A stretch of 64,000 nucleotides of DNA, from positions 4,088,280 through 4,152,279 of the forward strand of contig CP136064.1 in the NCBI GenBank assembly GCA_032622095.1, written 5' to 3'. Positions 1 through 11,321 of the stretch are shown here, piece by piece. Below the pieces are notes generated by a model, which saw only the letters and a program-made list of their open reading frames with translations, searched no databases and was not told the origin of the DNA. Position numbers and translations under genes: made by a program. Each line of letters starts with the position of its first letter. Positions within the stretch are counted from its first letter, which is position 1. Source of the DNA: Siphonodentalium dalli. Lineage: Eukaryota > Mollusca > Scaphopoda > Gadilida > Siphonodentaliidae.

Positions 1-32
1 AAGTCAAGCAGCTGAATTCGGGTTACGTAACC
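1..32 (+). repeat. 3' remnant of an A-type monomer
   Basis: These bases are the end of a monomer whose start lies left of the window. They include the gaattc site and the A-type palindrome ggttacgtaacc immediately before the first anchor. Confidence 0.95.
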
Positions 33-34
33 GT
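23..34. other. A-type 12-bp palindrome ggttacgtaacc
   Basis: A perfect palindrome next to the monomer anchor in A-type copies. In the B block one base change (ggttacgtgacc) destroys the symmetry. The change is already present at the start of monomer 9. Confidence 0.7.
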
Positions 35-1289
35 GTTAACTAACGAAAGGGCACGAATCGAGAAAATTTTCACCAAGGTCCGAATACAATTTGTCGACCT
101 AGGGAGGGGTGCAAAATTTGTCAATTTTTTTTGGTCACCGATTCCAATCATTTTTACTGTCGTGTGTCTATACGACGTACTGATGCTACTCGTGAAAGAA
201 TTTTGTAAATCGGTTGAGAAATGACCAAGTTATAACACATCGAAAAATGTACTAATAAAGTCCATGTGTAGAAAGTGCTTGTGCCCAGATCTTCTCCTAG
301 ACGAAGCGCAACAGCTGGATTTGGTCTATGTGAGCGTCTTAAACATAGACAGAAGAACAAACCAGGAAATTTTGACAAAGGTCCGCTCAAATTTTTCCGG
401 GCTAGGGGAGGGGCAAAATTTGTCTTCTTTTTTTTGTCGCCGATTTGAACCAAAATGGTTGTGAAGTATCTATATGATGTACTGAGTATCATTGTGAGTA
501 AATTTTATGAATCGGTTGACAAATGTAGAAATTGTGGCCCCTTCCCTTTGTTCAAGTTTACAGAAAATGCACTATGAATTTAAATTCCTTCAACCGATCG
601 TCACGTGTTTGGTGTCATTCGATGGGGAATTTCTAGTACTTCAAAACGATTACCTACTTGCGGTATTATGACGATGGAGGCCAGAGATATTCGAAAAGTA
701 TGTACTGAACAACATACATATTGGCCTACATAGTAGAATATCGCCACAATACCTTACCAGAACTCTGCTAAATATTAAAGGGGCATCAAATACGAACACA
801 ATGACGCAAACATTAGCTCGATATCGCGAAAATTGGCCGAGATATGGCGAATTTTCGACCCGCGTCACCAAATTTCGAGGCATGGGTGGGGGTCACACCA
901 GAACGTTCCAACTGAACACAGAAATGTCAATAAACTATACTATAGACATTCCAATAAATTCCGCGCGATTCCCTTATTATACTTCCATATTTTAATATGG
1001 ATGTATATTGTTATTCAATTTTTTGTTTTTCCTTTTCATTATTTATGCTACTTCTTCTTCTTCTTCTTAATATATTTTGTAACCCTTATATCTCAGAAAG
1101 TTAAAAAGATAAATCACTGAAATTTGTTAGGTATATGCACCTTGCCAAGTTACAACTGAATGAAACATTTAGGTTTATGTCCTAACTTGCTTTCCAGAGT
1201 TATGGCCCTTAATCAAAAATTTTGGAAAAAGTTTGTGCCCAGATCTTCTCCTATAAGAAGTCAAGCAGCTGAATTCGGGTTACGTAACC
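33..1289 (+). repeat. Satellite monomer 1 (A type, 1,257 bp)
   Basis: Carries cgattacc, tatgacgatgg, ccagaactctgc, aataaattcc and ttttttgttttt. These variants are otherwise shared only with monomer 3. The hairpin is the tccatatt form at 978-1007. Confidence 0.95.
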
Positions 1290-2545
1290 GTGTTAACTAA
1301 CGAAAGGGCACGAATCGAGAAAATTTTCACCAAGGTCCGAATACAATTTGTCGACCTAGGGAGGGGTGCAAAATTTGTCAATTTTTTTTGGTCACCGATT
1401 CCAATCATTTTTACTGTCGTGTGTCTATACGACGTACTGATGCTACTCGTGAAAGAATTTTGTAAATCGGTTGAGAAATGACCAAGTTATAACACATCGA
1501 AAAATGTACTAATAAAGTCCATGTGTAGAAAGTGCTTGTGCCCAGATCTTCTCCTAGACGAAGCGCAACAGCTCGATTTGGTCTATGTGAGCGTCTTAAA
1601 CATAGACAGAAGAACAAACCAGGAAATTTTGACAAAGGTCCGCTCAAATTTTTCCGGGCTAGGGGAGGGGCAAAATTTGTCTTCTTTTTTTTGTCGCCGA
1701 TTTGAACCAAAATGGTTGTGAAGTATCTATATGATGTACTGAGTATCATTGTGAGTAAATTTTATGAATCGGTTGACAAATGTAGAAATTGTGGCCCCTT
1801 CCCTTTGTTCAAGTTTACAGAAAATGCACTATGAATTTAAATTCCTTCAACCGATCGTCACGTGTTTGGTGTCATTCGATGGGGAATTTCTAGTACTTCA
1901 AAACGTTACCTACTTGCGGTATTATGACAATGGAGGCCAGAGATATTCGAAAAGTATGTACTGAACAACATACATATTGGCCTACATAGTAGAATATCGC
2001 CACAATACCTTACCAGAACCCTGCTAAATATTAAAGGGGCATCAAATACGAACACAATGACGCAAACATTAGCTCGATATCGCGAAAATTGGCCGAGATA
2101 TGGCGAATTTTCGACCCGCGTCACCAAATTTCGAGGCATGGGTGGGGGTCACACCAGAACGTTCCAACTGAACACAGAAATGTCAATAAACTATACTATA
2201 GACATTCCAATCAATTCCGCGCGATTCCCTTATTATACTTCAATATTTTAATATGGATGTATATTGTTATTCAATTTTTTATTTTTCCTTTTCATTATTT
2301 ATGCTACTTCTTCTTCTTCTTCTTAATATATTTTGTAACCCTTATATCTCAGAAAGTTAAAAAGATAAATCACTGAAATTTGTTAGGTATATGCACCTTG
2401 CCAAGTTACAACTGAATGAAACATTTAGGTTTATGTCCTAACTTGCTTTCCAGAGTTATGGCCCTTAATCAAAAATTTTGGAAAAAGTTTGTGCCCAGAT
2501 CTTCTCCTATAAGAAGTCAAGCAGCTGAATTCGGGTTACGTAACC
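1290..2545 (+). repeat. Satellite monomer 2 (A type, 1,256 bp)
   Basis: Has cgttacc (one base shorter than monomer 1), tatgacaatgg, ccagaaccctgc, caatcaattcc and the mismatched hairpin arm tcaatatt. One private change is gctcgattt at about 1574, where other copies have gctggattt or gctagattt. Confidence 0.95.
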
Positions 2546-3802
2546 GTGTTAACTAACGAAAGGGCACGAATCGAGAAAATTTTCACCAAGGTCCGAATAC
2601 AATTTGTCGACCTAGGGAGGGGTGCAAAATTTGTCAATTTTTTTTGGTCACCGATTCCAATCATTTTTACTGTCGTGTGTCTATACGACGTACTGATGCT
2701 ACTCGTGAAAGAATTTTGTAAATCGGTTGAGAAATGACCAAGTTATAACACATCGAAAAATGTACTAATAAAGTCCATGTGTAGAAAGTGCTTGTGCCCA
2801 GATCTTCTCCTAGACGAAGCGCAACAGCTGGATTTGGTCTATGTGAGCGTCTTAAACATAGACAGAAGAACAAACCAGGAAATTTTGACAAAGGTCCGCT
2901 CAAATTTTTCCGGGCTAGGGGAGGGGCAAAATTTGTCTTCTTTTTTTTGTCGCCGATTTGAACCAAAATGGTTGTGAAGTATCTATATGATGTACTGAGT
3001 ATCATTGTGAGTAAATTTTATGAATCGGTTGACAAATGTAGAAATTGTGGCCCCTTCCCTTTGTTCAAGTTTACAGAAAATGCACTATGAATTTAAATTC
3101 CTTCAACCGATCGTCACGTGTTTGGTGTCATTCGATGGGGAATTTCTAGTACTTCAAAACGATTACCTACTTGCGGTATTATGACGATGGAGGCCAGAGA
3201 TATTCGAAAAGTATGTACTGAACAACATACATATTGGCCTACATAGTAGAATATCGCCACAATACCTTACCAGAACTCTGCTAAATATTAAAGGGGCATC
3301 AAATACGAACACAATGACGCAAACATTAGCTCGATATCGCGAAAATTGGCCGAGATATGGCGAATTTTCGACCCGCGTCACCAAATTTCGAGGCATGGGT
3401 GGGGGTCACACCAGAACGTTCCAACTGAACACAGAAATGTCAATAAACTATACTATAGACATTCCAATAAATTCCGCGCGATTCCCTTATTATACTTCCA
3501 TATTTTAATATGGATGTATATTGTTATTCAATTTTTTGTTTTTCCTTTTCATTATTTATGCTACTTCTTCTTCTTCTTCTTAATATATTTTGTAACCCTT
3601 ATATCTCAGAAAGTTAAAAAGATAAATCACTGAAATTTGTTAGGTATATGCACCTTGCCAAGTTACAACTGAATGAAACATTTAGGTTTATGTCCTAACT
3701 TGCTTTCCAGAGTTATGGCCCTTAATCAAAAATTTTGGAAAAAGTTTGTGCCCAGATCTTCTCCTATAAGAAGTCAAGCAGCTGAATTCGGGTTACGTAA
3801 CC
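2546..3802 (+). repeat. Satellite monomer 3 (A type, 1,257 bp)
   Basis: Carries the same diagnostic variants as monomer 1 and has the same length. It is the first half of the second copy of a 2,513-bp dimer. Confidence 0.95.
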
Positions 3803-3993
3803 GTGTTAACTAACGAAAGGGCACGAATCGAGAAAATTTTCACCAAGGTCCGAATACAATTTGTCGACCTAGGGAGGGGTGCAAAATTTGTCAATTTTTT
3901 TTGGTCACCGATTCCAATCATTTTTACTGTCGTGTGTCTATACGACGTACTGATGCTACTCGTGAAAGAATTTTGTAAATCGGTTGAGAAATG
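3747..3993 (+). repeat. Internal sub-repeat S1 (shown in A type)
   Basis: The first of two related segments in every monomer. It begins with the 20-bp core tgtgcccagatcttctccta, spans the monomer anchor, and ends in gttgagaaatg. It contains gaattc, gtcgac, the T tract and ctatacgacgtactgatg. Its partner S2 lies 303 bp downstream. Roughly 70% of aligned bases match by eye. Confidence 0.85.
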
Positions 3994-5058
3994 ACCAAGT
4001 TATAACACATCGAAAAATGTACTAATAAAGTCCATGTGTAGAAAGTGCTTGTGCCCAGATCTTCTCCTAGACGAAGCGCAACAGCTGGATTTGGTCTATG
4101 TGAGCGTCTTAAACATAGACAGAAGAACAAACCAGGAAATTTTGACAAAGGTCCGCTCAAATTTTTCCGGGCTAGGGGAGGGGCAAAATTTGTCTTCTTT
4201 TTTTTGTCGCCGATTTGAACCAAAATGGTTGTGAAGTATCTATATGATGTACTGAGTATCATTGTGAGTAAATTTTATGAATCGGTTGACAAATGTAGAA
4301 ATTGTGGCCCCTTCCCTTTGTTCAAGTTTACAGAAAATGCACTATGAATTTAAATTCCTTCAACCGATCGTCACGTGTTTGGTGTCATTCGATGGGGAAT
4401 TTCTAGTACTTCAAAACGTTACCTACTTGCGGTATTATGACAATGGAGGCCAGAGATATTCGAAAAGTATGTACTGAACAACATACATATTGGCCTACAT
4501 AGTAGAATATCGCCACAATACCTTACCAGAACCCTGCTAAATATTAAAGGGGCATCAAATACGAACACAATGACGCAAACATTAGCTCGATATCGCGAAA
4601 ATTGGCCGAGATATGGCGAATTTTCGACCCGCGTCACCAAATTTCGAGGCATGGGTGGGGGTCACACCAGAACGTTCCAACTGAACACAGAAATGTCAAT
4701 AAACTATACTATAGACATTCCAATCAATTCCGCGCGATTCCCTTATTATACTTCAATATTTTAATATGGATGTATATTGTTATTCAATTTTTTATTTTTC
4801 CTTTTCATTATTTATGCTACTTCTTCTTCTTCTTCTTAATATATTTTGTAACCCTTATATCTCAGAAAGTTAAAAAGATAAATCACTGAAATTTGTTAGG
4901 TATATGCACCTTGCCAAGTTACAACTGAATGAAACATTTAGGTTTATGTCCTAACTTGCTTTCCAGAGTTATGGCCCTTAATCAAAAATTTTGGAAAAAG
5001 TTTGTGCCCAGATCTTCTCCTATAAGAAGTCAAGCAGCTGAATTCGGGTTACGTAACC
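3803..5058 (+). repeat. Satellite monomer 4 (A type, 1,256 bp)
   Basis: Matches monomer 2 at all diagnostic sites except gctggattt. It shows the uncollapsed spacing of the two internal sub-repeats most clearly: 303 bp at their start, 302 bp at their end. Confidence 0.95.
4050..4295 (+). repeat. Internal sub-repeat S2 (shown in A type)
   Basis: The second related segment, beginning with the same 20-bp core and ending in gttgacaaatg. Landmarks shared with S1 include aaggtccg, the purine run ctaggggagggg, caaaatttgtc, a T tract, ccgatt, tctata-ga-gtactga and atcggttga. The offset to S1 is 303 bp at the start and 302 bp at the end, so there has been almost no net length change since the duplication. 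Confidence 0.85.
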
Positions 5059-6314
5059 GTGTTAACTAACGAAAGGGCACGAATCGAGAAAATTTTCACC
5101 AAGGTCCGAATACAATTTGTCGACCTAGGGAGGGGTGCAAAATTTGTCAATTTTTTTTGGTCACCGATTCCAATCATTTTTACTGTCGTGTGTCTATACG
5201 ACGTACTGATGCTACTCGTGAAAGAATTTTGTAAATCGGTTGAGAAATGACCAAGTTATAACACATCGAAAAATGTACTAATAAAGTCCATGTGTAGAAA
5301 GTGCTTGTGCCCAGATCTTCTCCTAGACGAAGCGCAACAGCTGGATTTGGTCTATGTGAGCGTCTTAAACATAGACAGAAGAACAAACCAGGAAATTTTG
5401 ACAAAGGTCCGCTCAAATTTTTCCGGGCTAGGGGAGGGGCAAAATTTGTCTTCTTTTTTTTGTCGCCGATTTGAACCAAAATGGTTGTGAAGTATCTATA
5501 TGATGTACTGAGTATCATTGTGAGTAAATTTTATGAATCGGTTGACAAATGTAGAAATTGTGGCCCCTTCCCTTTGTTCAAGTTTACAGAAAATGCACTA
5601 TGAATTTAAATTCCTTCAACCGATCGTCACGTGTTTGGTGTCATTCGATGGGGAATTTCTAGTACTTCAAAACGTTACCTACTTGCGGTATTATGACAAT
5701 GGAGGCCAGAGATATTCGAAAAGTATGTACTGAACAACATACATATTGGCCTACATAGTAGAATATCGCCTCAATACCTCACCAGAACCCTGCTAAATAT
5801 TAAAGGGGCATCAAATATGAACACAATGACGCAAACATTAGCTCGATATCGCGAAAATTGGCCGAGATATGGCGAATTTTCGACCCGCGTCACCAAATTT
5901 CGAGGCATGGGTGGGGGTCACACCAGAACGTTCCAACTGAACACAGAAATGTCAATAAACTATACTATAGACATTCCAATCAATTCCGCGCGATTCCCTT
6001 ATTATACTTCAATATTTTAATATGGATGTATATTGTTATTCAATTTTTTATTTTTCCTTTTCATTATTTATGCTACTTCTTCTTCTTCTTCTTAATATAT
6101 TTTGTAACCCTTATATCTCAGAAAGTTAAAAAGATAAATCACTGAAATTTGTTAGGTATATGCACCTTGCCAAGTTACAACTGAATGAAACATTTAGGTT
6201 TATGTCCTAACTTGCTTTCCAGAGTTATGGCCCTTAATCAAAAATTTTGGAAAAAGTTTGTGCCCAGATCTTCTCCTATAAGAAGTCAAGCAGCTGAATT
6301 CGGGTTACGTAACC
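5059..6314 (+). repeat. Satellite monomer 5 (A type, 1,256 bp)
   Basis: Close to monomer 4, with private changes cctcaatacctcacc near 5768-5783 and caaatatgaac near 5813. The latter creates an ATG that is otherwise typical of B monomers. Confidence 0.95.
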
Positions 6315-7570
6315 GTGTTAACTAACGAAAGGGCACGAATCGAGAAAATTTTCACCAAGGTCCGAATACAATTTGTCGACCTAGGGAGGGGTGCAAAATT
6401 TGTCAATTTTTTTTGGTCACCGATTCCAATCATTTTTACTGTCGTGTGTCTATACGACGTACTGATGCTACTCGTGAAAGAATTTTGTAAATCGGTTGAG
6501 AAATGACCAAGTTATAACACATCGAAAAATGTACTAATAAAGTCCATGTGTAGAAAGTGCTTGTGCCCAGATCTTCTCCTAGACGAAGCGCAACAGCTGG
6601 ATTTGGTCTATGTGAGCGTCTTAAACATAGACAGAAGAACAAACCAGGAAATTTTGACAAAGGTCCGCTCAAATTTTTCCGGGCTAGGGGAGGGGCAAAA
6701 TTTGTCTTCTTTTTTTTGTAGCCGATTTTAACCAAAATGGTTGTGAAGTATCTATATGATGTACTGAGTATCATTGTGAGTAAATTTTATGAATCGGTTG
6801 ACAAATGTAGAAATTGTGGCCCCTTCCCTTTGTTCAAGTTTACAGAAAATGCACTATGAATTTAAATTCCTTCAACCGATCGTCACGTGTTTGGTGTCAT
6901 TCGATGGGGAATTTCTAGTACTTCAAAACGTTACCTACTTGCGGTATTATGACAATGGAGGCCAGAGATATTCGAAAAGTATGTACTGAACAACATACAT
7001 ATTGGCCTACATAGTAGAATATCGCCACAATACCTTACCAGAACCCTGCTAAATATTAAAGGGGCATCAAATACGAACACAATGACGCAAACATTAACTC
7101 GATATCGCGAAAATTGGCCGAGATATGGCGAATTTTCGACCCGCGTCACCAAATTTCGAGGCATGGGTGGGGGTCACACCAGAACGTTCCAACTGAACAC
7201 AGAAATGTCAATAAACTATACTATAGACATTCCAATCAATTCCGCGCGATTCCCTTATTATACTTCCATATTTTAATATGGATGTATATTGTTATTCAAT
7301 TTTTTATTTTTCCTTTTCATTATTTATGCTACTTCTTCTTCTTCTTCTTAATATATTTTGTAACCCTTATATCTCAGAAAGTTAAAAAGATAAATCACTG
7401 AAATTTGTTAGGTATATGCACCTTGCCAAGTTACAACTGAATGAAACATTTAGGTTTATGTCCTAACTTGCTTTCCAGAGTTATGGCCCTTAATCAAAAA
7501 TTTTGGAAAAAGTTTGTGCCCAGATCTTCTCCTATAAGAAGTCAAGCAGCTGAATTCGGGTTACGTAACC
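6315..7570 (+). repeat. Satellite monomer 6 (A type, 1,256 bp)
   Basis: Has ttgtagccgattttaacc near 6717-6734, which introduces stops into the forward frame, and ttaactcg near 7093. The hairpin is the tccatatt form. It shares most variants with monomer 7. Confidence 0.95.
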
Positions 7571-8826
7571 GTGTTAACTAACGAAAGGGCACGAATCGAG
7601 AAAATTTTCACCAAGGTCCGAATACAATTTGTCGACCTAGGGAGGGGTGCAAAATTTGTCAATTTTTTTTGGTCACCGATTCCAATCATTTTTACTGTCG
7701 TGTGTCTATACGACGTACTGATGCTACTCGTGAAAGAATTTTGTAAATCGGTTGAGAAATGACCAAGTTATAACACATCGAAAAATGTACTAATAAAGTC
7801 CATGTGTAGAAAGTGCTTGTGCCCAGATCTTCTCCTAGACGAAGCGCAACAGCTAGATTTGGTCTATGTGAGCGTCTTAAACATAGACAGAAGAACAAAC
7901 CAGGAAATTTTGACAAAGGTCCGCTCAAATTTTTCCGGGCTAGGGGAGGGGCAAAATTTGTCTTCTTTTTTTTGTAGCCGATTTGAACCAAAATGGTTGT
8001 GAAGTATCTATATGATGTACTGAGTATCATTGTGAGTAAATTTTATGAATCGGTTGACAAATGTAGAAATTGTGGCCCCTTCCCTTTGTTCAAGTTTACA
8101 GAAAATGCACTATGAATTTAAATTCCTTCAACCGATCGTCACGTGTTTGGTGTCATTCGATGGGGAATTTCTAGTACTTCAAAACGTTACCTACTTGCGG
8201 TATTATGACAATGGAGGCCAGAGATATTCGAAAAGTATGTACTGAACAACATACATATTGGCCTACATAGTAGAATATCGCCACAATACCTTACCAGAAC
8301 CCTGCTAAATATTAAAGGGGCATCAAATACGAACACAATGACGCAAACATTAACTCGATATCGCGAAAATTGGCCGAGATATGGCGAATTTTCGACCCGC
8401 GTCACCAAATTTCGAGGCATGGGTGGGGGTCACACCAGAACGTTCCAACTGAACACAGAAATGTCAATAAACTATACTATAGACATTCCAATCAATTCCG
8501 CGCGATTCCCTTATTATACTTCCATATTTTAATATGGATGTATATTGTTATTCAATTTTTTATTTTTCCTTTTCATTATTTATGCTACTTCTTCTTCTTC
8601 TTCTTAATATATTTTGTAACCCTTATATCTCAGAAAGTTAAAAAGATAAATCACTGAAATTTGTTAGGTATATGCACCTTGCCAAGTTACAACTGAATGA
8701 AACATTTAGGTTTATGTCCTAACTTGCTTTCCAGAGTTATGGCCCTTAATCAAAAAATTTGGAAAAAGTTTGTGCCCAGATCTTCTCCTATAAGAAGTCA
8801 AGCAGCTGAATTCGGGTTACGTAACC
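7571..8826 (+). repeat. Satellite monomer 7 (A type, 1,256 bp)
   Basis: Shares ttgtagccg and ttaactcg with monomer 6. It has gctagattt, which monomer 8 also has, and a tail with caaaaaatttgg near 8751 that recurs in monomer 8. Confidence 0.95.
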
Positions 8827-10082
8827 GTGTTAACTAACGAAAGGGCACGAATCGAGAAAATTTTCACCAAGGTCCGAATACAATTTGTCGACCTAGGGAG
8901 GGGTGCAAAATTTGTCATTTTTTTTTGGTCACCGATTCCAATCATTTTTACTGTCGTGTGTCTATACGACGTACTGATGCTACTCGTGAAAGAATTTTGT
9001 AAATCAGTTGAGAAATGACCAAGTTATAACACATCGAAAAATGTACTAATAAAGTCCATGTGTAGAAAGTGCTTGTGCCCAGATCTTCTCCTAGACGAAG
9101 CGCAACAGCTAGATTTGGTCTATGTGAGCGTCTTAAACATAGACAGAAGAACAAACCAGGAAATTTTGACAAAGGTCCGCTCAATTTTTTCCGGGCTAGG
9201 GGAGGGGCAAAATTTGTCTTCTTTTTTTTGTCGCCGATTTGAACCAAAATGGTTGTGAAGTATCTATATGATGTACTGAGTATCATTGTGAGTAAATTTT
9301 ATGAATCGGTTGACAAATGTAGAAATTGTGGCCCCTTCCCTTTGTTCAAGTTTACAGAAAATGCACTATGAATTTAAATTCCTTCAACCGATCGTCACGT
9401 GTTTGGTGTCATTCGATGGGGAATTTCTAGTACTTCAAAACGTTACCTACTTGCGGTATTATGACAATGGAGGCCAGAGATATTCGAAAAGTATGTACTG
9501 AACAACATACATATTGGCCTACATAGTAGAATATCGCCACAATACCTTACCAAAACCCTGCTAAATATTAAAGGGGCATCGAATATGAACACAATGACGC
9601 AAACATTAGCTCGATATCGCGAAAATTGGCCGAGATATGGCGAATTTTCGACCCGCGTCACCAAATTTCGAGGCATGGGTGGGGGTCACACCAGAACGTT
9701 CCAACTGAACACAGAAATGTCAATAAACTATACTATAGACATTCCAATCAATTCCGCGCGATTCCCTTATTATACTTCCATATTTTAATATGGATGTATA
9801 TTGTTATTCAATTTTTTATTTTTCCTTTTCATTATTTATGCTACTTCTTCTTCTTCTTCTTAATATATTTTGTAACCCTTATATCTCAGAAAGTTAAAAA
9901 GATAAATCACTGAAATTTGTTAGGTATATGCACCTTGCCAAGTTACAACTGAATGAAACATTTAGGTTTATGTCCTAACTTTCTTTCCAGAGTTATGGCC
10001 CTTAATCAAAAAATTTGGAAAAAGTTTGTGCCCAGATCTTCTCCTATAAGAAGCCAAGAAGCTGAATTCGGGTTACGTGACC
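8827..10082 (+). repeat. Satellite monomer 8 (A/B mosaic, 1,256 bp)
   Basis: The body is A type (six CTT units, the extra 10 bp, gttaggtatatgc). B-type patches occur at about 9550-9590 (ccaaaaccctgc, catcgaatatgaac) and from about 9977 to the end (aactttctttcc, aagccaagaagc, ggttacgtgacc). Private changes include gtcatttt in the T tract near 8917, aatcagttg near 9003 and tcaatttttt near 9181. This is the transition copy between the sub-arrays. Confidence 0.93.
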
Positions 10083-11321
10083 GTGTTAACTAACGAAAGG
10101 GCACGAATCGAGAAAATTTTCACCAAGGTCCGAATACAATTTGTCGACATGGGGAGGGGTGCAAAATTTGTCAAATTTTTTTTTGTCACCGATTCCAATC
10201 ATTTTTACTGTCGTGTATCTATACGACGTACTGATGCTACTCGTGAAAGAATTTTGTAAATCGGTTGAGAAATGGCCAAGTTATAACGCATCGAAAAATG
10301 TACTAATAAAGTCCATGTGTAGAAAGTGCTTGTGCCCAGATCTTCTCCTAGACGAAGCGCAACAGCTGGATTTGGTTTATGTGAGCGTCTTAAACATAGA
10401 CAGAAGACCAAACCAGGAAATTTTGACAAAGGTCCGCTCTAATTTTTCCGGGGCAAAATTTTTCAATTTTGTTTTTGTCGCCGATTTGAACCAAAATGGT
10501 TGTGAAGTATCTATATGATGTACTGAGTGTCATTGTGAGTGAATTTTATGAATCGGTTGACAAATGTAGAAATTGTGGCCCCTTCCTTTTGTTCAAGTTT
10601 ACAGAAAATGCACTATGAATTTAAATTCCTTCAACCGATCGTCACGTGTTTGGTGTCATTCGATGGGGAATTTCTAGTACTTCAAAACGATTACCTACTT
10701 GCGGTATTATGACGATGGAGGCCGGAGATATTCGAAAAGTATGTACTGAACAACATACATATTGGCCTACATAGTAGAATATCGCCACAATACCTTACCA
10801 AAACCCTGCTAAATATTAAAGGGGCATCGAATATGAACACAATGACGCACAAATTATCTCGATATCGCGAAAATTGGCCGAGATATGGCGAATTTTCTAC
10901 CCGCGTCACCAAATTTCGAGGCATGGGTGGGGGTCACACCAGAACGTTCCAACTGAACACATAAATGTCAATAAACTATACTATAGACATTCCAATCAAT
11001 TCCGCGCGATTCCCTTATTATACTTCCATATTTTAATATGGATGTATATTGTTATTCAATTTTTTATTTTTATTTTTCATTATTTATTCTACTTCTTCTT
11101 AATATATTTTGTAACTCTTATATCTCAGAAAGTTAAAAAGATAAATCATTGAAATTTGGTAGGTGGATGCACCTTGCCAAGATACAACTGAATGAAACAT
11201 TTAGGTTTATGTCCTAACTTTCTTTCCAGAGTTATGGCCCTTAATCAAAAATTTTGGAAAAAGTTTGTGCCCAGATCTTCTCCTATAAGAAGCCAAGAAG
11301 CTGAATTCGGGTTACGTGACC
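10083..11321 (+). repeat. Satellite monomer 9 (first B type, 1,239 bp)
   Basis: First full B monomer. It keeps one A character, ccaatcatt near 10194, where nearly all later copies have ccaaccatt. It has a private acataaatg near 10959. Confidence 0.94.

Larger units (their letters stand above)
33..5058 (+). repeat. Higher-order dimer, two copies of 2,513 bp
   Basis: Monomers 1-2 (33-2545) recur as monomers 3-4 (2546-5058) with the same alternating lengths (1,257 then 1,256) and variants. The only difference I noticed is the C at about 1574. This is a recent duplication of a two-monomer unit. Confidence 0.85.
33..10082 (+). repeat. A-type sub-array, eight monomers of 1,256-1,257 bp
   Basis: Monomers 1-8 share A-type characters: the palindrome ggttacgtaacc before the anchor, gacctaggg after the SalI site, six CTT units, aacccttat and gttaggtatatgc in the tail. 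They also have a 10-bp segment in the second sub-repeat (around ggctaggggagggg) that B monomers lack. The segment resembles the matching part of the first sub-repeat (cctagggaggggtgc), so it is probably ancestral. The block continues to the left of the window. Confidence 0.95.

Noticed and set aside
154-492. 112-codon minus-strand open frame repeated in A monomers
   Set aside because: It lies opposite S1 and S2, is shortened to 74 codons in B monomers by the 10-bp change, and resembles no family I know. It is an open frame by chance in a satellite.
833-1120. 95-codon forward frame with a hydrophobic C-terminal stretch, repeated in all monomers (92 codons in most B copies)
   Set aside because: The hydrophobic part is simply translation of the T-rich and CTT tracts, and its length follows microsatellite copy number. 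No start context, family or selection signal is visible.
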